Shown here: piece by piece, positions 4,990 through 7,085 of the stretch
How positions within the stretch are numbered: position 1 is the first letter of the stretch
Layout: every line of letters begins with the position of its first letter
Source of the DNA: Candidatus Aenigmatarchaeota archaeon
GTDB taxonomy: Archaea; Aenigmatarchaeota; Aenigmatarchaeia; PWEA01
DNA: 7,085 nucleotides
Assembly (NCBI GenBank): GCA_003550625.1
Contig: PUKU01000088.1
Location: 1-7,085, forward strand
Direction: 5' to 3'
Position numbers and translations under genes: made by a program
Notes under the pieces: model-generated
Told to the model about the DNA's origin: nothing
Database searches by the model: none
The model's input: only the letters and a program-made list of their open reading frames with translations

Positions 4990-5697
4990 ATGGCAGACAA
5001 ACAAACAGAGGACTGGACACCGAAGACGGAACTGGGTAAAGAGGTTGCAGAAGGAAAGATAACATCCGTAGAAGAGATATTCCAACAGGGAAGAAAAATA
5101 ATGGAACCAGAAATAGTTGATATACTACTTCCAAACCTGGACCATGAACTAATACTAATAGGAGGATCACCCGGTAAGGGAGGTGGCATAAGAAGAACTC
5201 CCGCCAAGAGAACCGCAAAGATGCACAAAAGTGGCAGAAAGTATAAGATGACAGCCTTTGCTGTAATAGGAAACAAAAATGGATACGCAGGCGTAGGCAA
5301 GGGACAGGCAACAGGTTCCGGAGCCTTCAGAACTGCGATACAGAAATCAATCAAAAACTCAAAGTTGAACATAATACCTGTAATGAGAGGATGTGGATCG
5401 TGGGAGTGTGAGTGTGCTTCACCACATTCAATACCGACAGAGATCGAAGGAAAGTCCGGGAGCGTGAGGATAAGATTGAAACCTGCACCACGCGGTGCAG
5501 GTCTTGTGGTATCCGACGAGGTCAAGAAGTTGATGGAGCTCGCAGGAATAGAGGACTGCTGGGCAAAAACATTCGGAGAAACGAGGACCAGGATAAATCT
5601 ATTAAAGTCCGTTTACAACGCTTTCAAAAAACTAAATCAGCTCAAAATAAAGGAAGAGTTTAAGGAGAAATCAGGAGCAACTGTGGGTGAAGAATGA
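4990..5697 (+). CDS. rps5: Small-subunit ribosomal protein uS5 (S5P) with an inserted Gly/Arg/Lys-rich segment
   Basis: uS5 shapes the mRNA entry channel of the 30S and affects decoding accuracy. The 235 residues are on the long side for archaea (about 200-230). The archaeal N-terminus (EDWTPKTELGKEV, 7-19; EPEIVDILLP, 39-48) is followed by the double-stranded-RNA-binding-like S5 domain (about 78-140, HKSGRKYKMTAFAVIGNKNGY), RGCGSWECEC (133-142), PHSIP (145-149), KPAPRGAGLVVSDEVKK (164-180) and TFGETRTRINLLKSVYNAFK (starting at 194). Where most archaeal sequences I know read roughly E-V-L-D-I-N-M-V-Q-R-M before the S5 domain, this protein has a longer stretch (about residues 56-77) containing GGSPGKGGGIRRTPAKRT. 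The stop TGA overlaps the uL30 start region. Confidence 0.97.
   Translation: MADKQTEDWTPKTELGKEVAEGKITSVEEIFQQGRKIMEPEIVDILLPNLDHELILIGGSPGKGGGIRRTPAKRTAKMHKSGRKYKMTAFAVIGNKNGYAGVGKGQATGSGAFRTAIQKSIKNSKLNIIPVMRGCGSWECECASPHSIPTEIEGKSGSVRIRLKPAPRGAGLVVSDEVKKLMELAGIEDCWAKTFGETRTRINLLKSVYNAFKKLNQLKIKEEFKEKSGATVGEE
5481..5502 (+). repeat. Perfect 9-bp inverted repeat (hairpin) inside uS5
   Basis: ACCTGCACC and GGTGCAGGT are exact reverse complements around a four-base loop ACGC, six of nine pairs being G-C. The arms encode Pro-Ala-Pro and Gly-Ala-Gly of the conserved PAPRGAG motif (residues 165-171), so the symmetry could follow from the protein sequence alone. It is the strongest hairpin I noticed by eye in this window. 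No U-run follows, so it is not an intrinsic terminator. Confidence 0.6.
5685..5690 (+). promoter_or_regulatory. Shine-Dalgarno choosing the uL30 start
   Basis: GGGTGA is three bases before an ATG at 5694 and six bases before an adjacent in-frame ATG at 5697. The usual spacing prefers 5697. Confidence 0.5.
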
Positions 5698-6101
5698 TGT
5701 ATGCAGTAGTAAGAATAAGGGGAAACGTAGGCGTAAGAAAGAAGATAAACGATACAATGAGCATGTTAAACCTCGATGGTAAGTTCAACTGCACGTTTCT
5801 ACCCGAGACCGATGACTACAGAGGTATGCTCCAGGCGACCAAGGACTATATAACATGGGGAGAGGTCGATGAAACAGTTGTCAAGGATGTTATGAGCAAA
5901 AGGGGAGAGGCAGAGGATATAGAAAAAATAATCAAGGGTCTCAAAGAGGGCAAAAGTCTAAGTCATATGAACAAAAAAAGGTTTTTCAGGCTATCTCCAC
6001 CATCTGGAGGTTTCAAAAAAAGTACAAAGAAACCGTTCCCAAAGGGTGAGACGGGATACAGAGGAGAGGATATAAACAAACTTATAGAGAGGATGGTGTA
6101 A
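5697..6101 (+). CDS. rpl30: Large-subunit ribosomal protein uL30 (L30P)
   Basis: uL30 is a 50S protein with the ferredoxin-like L30 fold, in the long archaeal/eukaryotic form. The N-terminal L30 domain runs from YAVVRIRGNVGVRKKINDTM (residues 2-21) through LNLDGKFNCTFLPETDDYRGML (starting at 24), DYITWGEVD (50-58) and the C-terminal archaeal extension with FFRLSPPSGGFKK (96-108). With 134 residues it is shorter than the usual 150-155; the loss seems to be in the region after residue 60. The start is one of two adjacent ATGs (5694 or 5697); both overlap the uS5 TGA, and spacing from GGGTGA favours 5697. The uL15 ATG follows one base after the TAA. Confidence 0.96.
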   Translation: MYAVVRIRGNVGVRKKINDTMSMLNLDGKFNCTFLPETDDYRGMLQATKDYITWGEVDETVVKDVMSKRGEAEDIEKIIKGLKEGKSLSHMNKKRFFRLSPPSGGFKKSTKKPFPKGETGYRGEDINKLIERMV

Positions 6102-6102
6102 A

Positions 6103-6525
6103 ATGTCAAAGAAGAAAAAATACAGAGGCTCTGGAACACACGGAGGAGGATCCAAGAAGAAAAGAAGGGGTGCAGGATCCCGAGGAGGCAGGGGACTGTC
6201 AGGAAGAAAACACAAAAAGGTGAAGTATAGCAAGGAAAAAATTAAACCCAGAAGAAAGGGTTTCAAAAGACCCAGTGCCGTTGTAAAAGAAAAGAATACC
6301 ATAAACATAATAGAACTGGAAGCCAGACTTGATGAGTTCATAGAGAAAGGATACGCAGAAAAAACAAAGAACGGCTTCAATGTAAACCTTTCTGAAGCAG
6401 GATATCAAAAACTGCTTGGTAAGGGAAAGATCACAGAAACCCTCGAGGTAGAGTGCGAGGACTTTTCCAAAAGAGCAAAGGAAAAACTAGAGAAATCAGG
6501 GGGAAGTGCAATTGAACTACCGTGA
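6103..6525 (+). CDS. rpl15: Large-subunit ribosomal protein uL15 (L15P)
   Basis: uL15 is a late-assembling 50S protein whose basic extension threads through 23S rRNA. The 140 residues are normal for archaea (about 140-150). The N-terminal extension is rich in Lys/Arg/Gly: YRGSGTHGGGSKKKRRGAGS (starting at 7) and RGGRGLSGRKHK (27-38). The globular domain follows with RRKGFKRP (50-57), INIIELEARLDEFI (67-80), LSEAGYQKLLGKGKIT (96-111) and the C-terminal SKRAKEKLEKSGGSAIELP. The conserved end is present, so the overlap of its last 14-20 bases with SecY is real and not a read-through artefact. Start: ATG at 6103, one base after uL30, with GGTG at 6095-6098. Confidence 0.97.
   Translation: MSKKKKYRGSGTHGGGSKKKRRGAGSRGGRGLSGRKHKKVKYSKEKIKPRRKGFKRPSAVVKEKNTINIIELEARLDEFIEKGYAEKTKNGFNVNLSEAGYQKLLGKGKITETLEVECEDFSKRAKEKLEKSGGSAIELP
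6499..6505 (+). promoter_or_regulatory. Possible Shine-Dalgarno of SecY inside uL15
   Basis: GGGGGAA is the only purine-rich, Shine-Dalgarno-like run before the SecY reading frame. It ends six bases before the TTG at 6512 and is adjacent to the GTG at 6506, which favours the TTG. Confidence 0.45.
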
Positions 6526-7085
6526 CATTCTAGCCATAGCACCAGGAATAGAAGCACCAAAAAAGAGGCTTAACTTCAACGACAAGCTGAAATGGACGGG
6601 TATCATAGTAGTAATATACTTTATAATGGGAAACATCACCGTATGGGGTGTGGATCCCGTTGGACTCGAGAGGTTCGAATTTCTACAGACTATAGTCGCA
6701 TCTGAGTTTGGATCTCTAATAACACTTGGTATAGTTCCCATAGTAAATGCTTCCATAATCCTCCAGCTTCTAACAGGAAGCGAAATACTTGACTGGGATA
6801 TGAGCACACCCGAAGGTAAGAAGACCTTCATGGGGACACAGAAACTACTTGCCATAGTTTTCTGCATAGTCCAGGCCATTGCATTCGTTTCATTCGGTGC
6901 GATACCAGCACAACAGGGAGCAACCGCAGTAGTAATAACACAGATAGCCGTTGGTGGTTTTTTGATAGTTCTCATGGACGAAGTTATTTCCAAGTGGGGA
7001 TTTGGATCGGGTGTATCGTTGTTCATCGCTTCCGGAGTATCACTTGAAATTGTGCAGAGGTTGCTCAATCCTCTGACAGCAGAAG
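6512..7085 (+). CDS. secY: Protein translocase subunit SecY (Sec61-alpha homologue), 3' end missing
   Basis: SecY forms the protein-conducting channel in the cytoplasmic membrane with SecE and Sec61-beta. The visible 191 codons cover the N-terminal cytosolic helix (DILAIAPGI, residues 5-13; then PKKRLNFNDKLKW, 16-28), TM1 (about 29-47, GIIVVIYFIMGNITVWGV), the plug/TM2 region (about 57-89, with IVPIVNASIILQLLTG), TM3 (about 111-131) and TM4 (about 138-157), followed by the KWGFGSGVSLFIA segment (161-173). All match archaeal SecY. The frame has no ATG near the start; candidates are GTG at 6506 and TTG at 6512, both inside uL15. The upstream limit is a stop in this frame at 6488-6490. I chose TTG from spacing, without certainty. 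The gene runs off the window. Confidence 0.95.
   Translation, partial: MNYRDILAIAPGIEAPKKRLNFNDKLKWTGIIVVIYFIMGNITVWGVDPVGLERFEFLQTIVASEFGSLITLGIVPIVNASIILQLLTGSEILDWDMSTPEGKKTFMGTQKLLAIVFCIVQAIAFVSFGAIPAQQGATAVVITQIAVGGFLIVLMDEVISKWGFGSGVSLFIASGVSLEIVQRLLNPLTAE

Noticed and set aside
4659..5525. Long open frame (288 codons) on the minus strand opposite uL18/uS5
   Set aside because: It lies wholly antisense to two certain ribosomal genes. The translation is low-complexity Ser/Leu/Phe/Pro, the mirror of a Lys/Glu/Arg-rich sense strand, with no recognisable motif. It results from rare use of TTA, CTA and TCA codons in the sense genes.
5412..5663. Plus-strand frame of 83 codons in another frame inside uS5
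   Set aside because: It is contained entirely in uS5, lacks a Shine-Dalgarno and has an Arg/Lys-rich composition typical of a frame-shifted shadow.
6517..7068. Minus-strand frame of 183 codons opposite SecY
   Set aside because: The sense strand encodes an unmistakable SecY N-terminus; the antisense product has no coherent motif.

Overview
The window is one uninterrupted stretch of an archaeal ribosomal-protein operon (the 'spc' block). All genes lie on the + strand. The order is uS17 (5' end missing), uL14, uL24, eS4, uL5, uS14, uS8, uL6, eL32, [a small zinc-ribbon ORF], eL19, uL18, uS5, uL30, uL15 and SecY (3' end missing). The presence of eS4, eL32 and eL19, which bacteria lack, and the archaeal-type Shine-Dalgarno sequences (GGTGA/AGGTGAT) identify an archaeon with euryarchaeal-style gene order. 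Several proteins (uS14, uL30, eL32) look shorter than the archaeal norm. Coding strands are purine-rich, with AGA/AGG as the main Arg codons and ATA as the main Ile codon. These traits fit a small-genome (DPANN-like) or thermophilic lineage, but that is inference; the proteins are Lys/Glu-rich and basic rather than strongly acidic, which argues against a salt-in halophile.

Layout: positions 1-2411 carry uS17, uL14, uL24, eS4 and uL5; 2413-3481 carry uS14, uS8 and uL6; 3482-4429 carry eL32, the extra 53-residue zinc-ribbon protein and eL19; 4422-6525 carry uL18, uS5, uL30 and uL15; SecY runs from about 6512 to the end. Genes overlap or sit within about 15 bases of each other. There is no gene-free stretch over 20 bases, no recognisable internal terminator, no RNA gene, no mobile element and no CRISPR array. 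The genes therefore look co-transcribed and translationally coupled, supplying 30S proteins, 50S proteins and the core of the protein-translocation channel together.

Three departures from the textbook operon deserve attention. (1) A complete 53-codon gene at 3805-3966, with its own Shine-Dalgarno, encodes a protein with CPLCG and CPRCG knuckles and sits where eL32 and eL19 are normally adjacent. (2) uL24 carries a C-terminal acidic linker followed by a textbook C2H2 zinc finger. (3) uS5 carries a Gly/Lys/Arg-rich insertion of roughly 15 residues just before its conserved RNA-binding core. A perfect 9-bp hairpin in the uS5 coding sequence and a non-ATG SecY start inside uL15 are lesser points.
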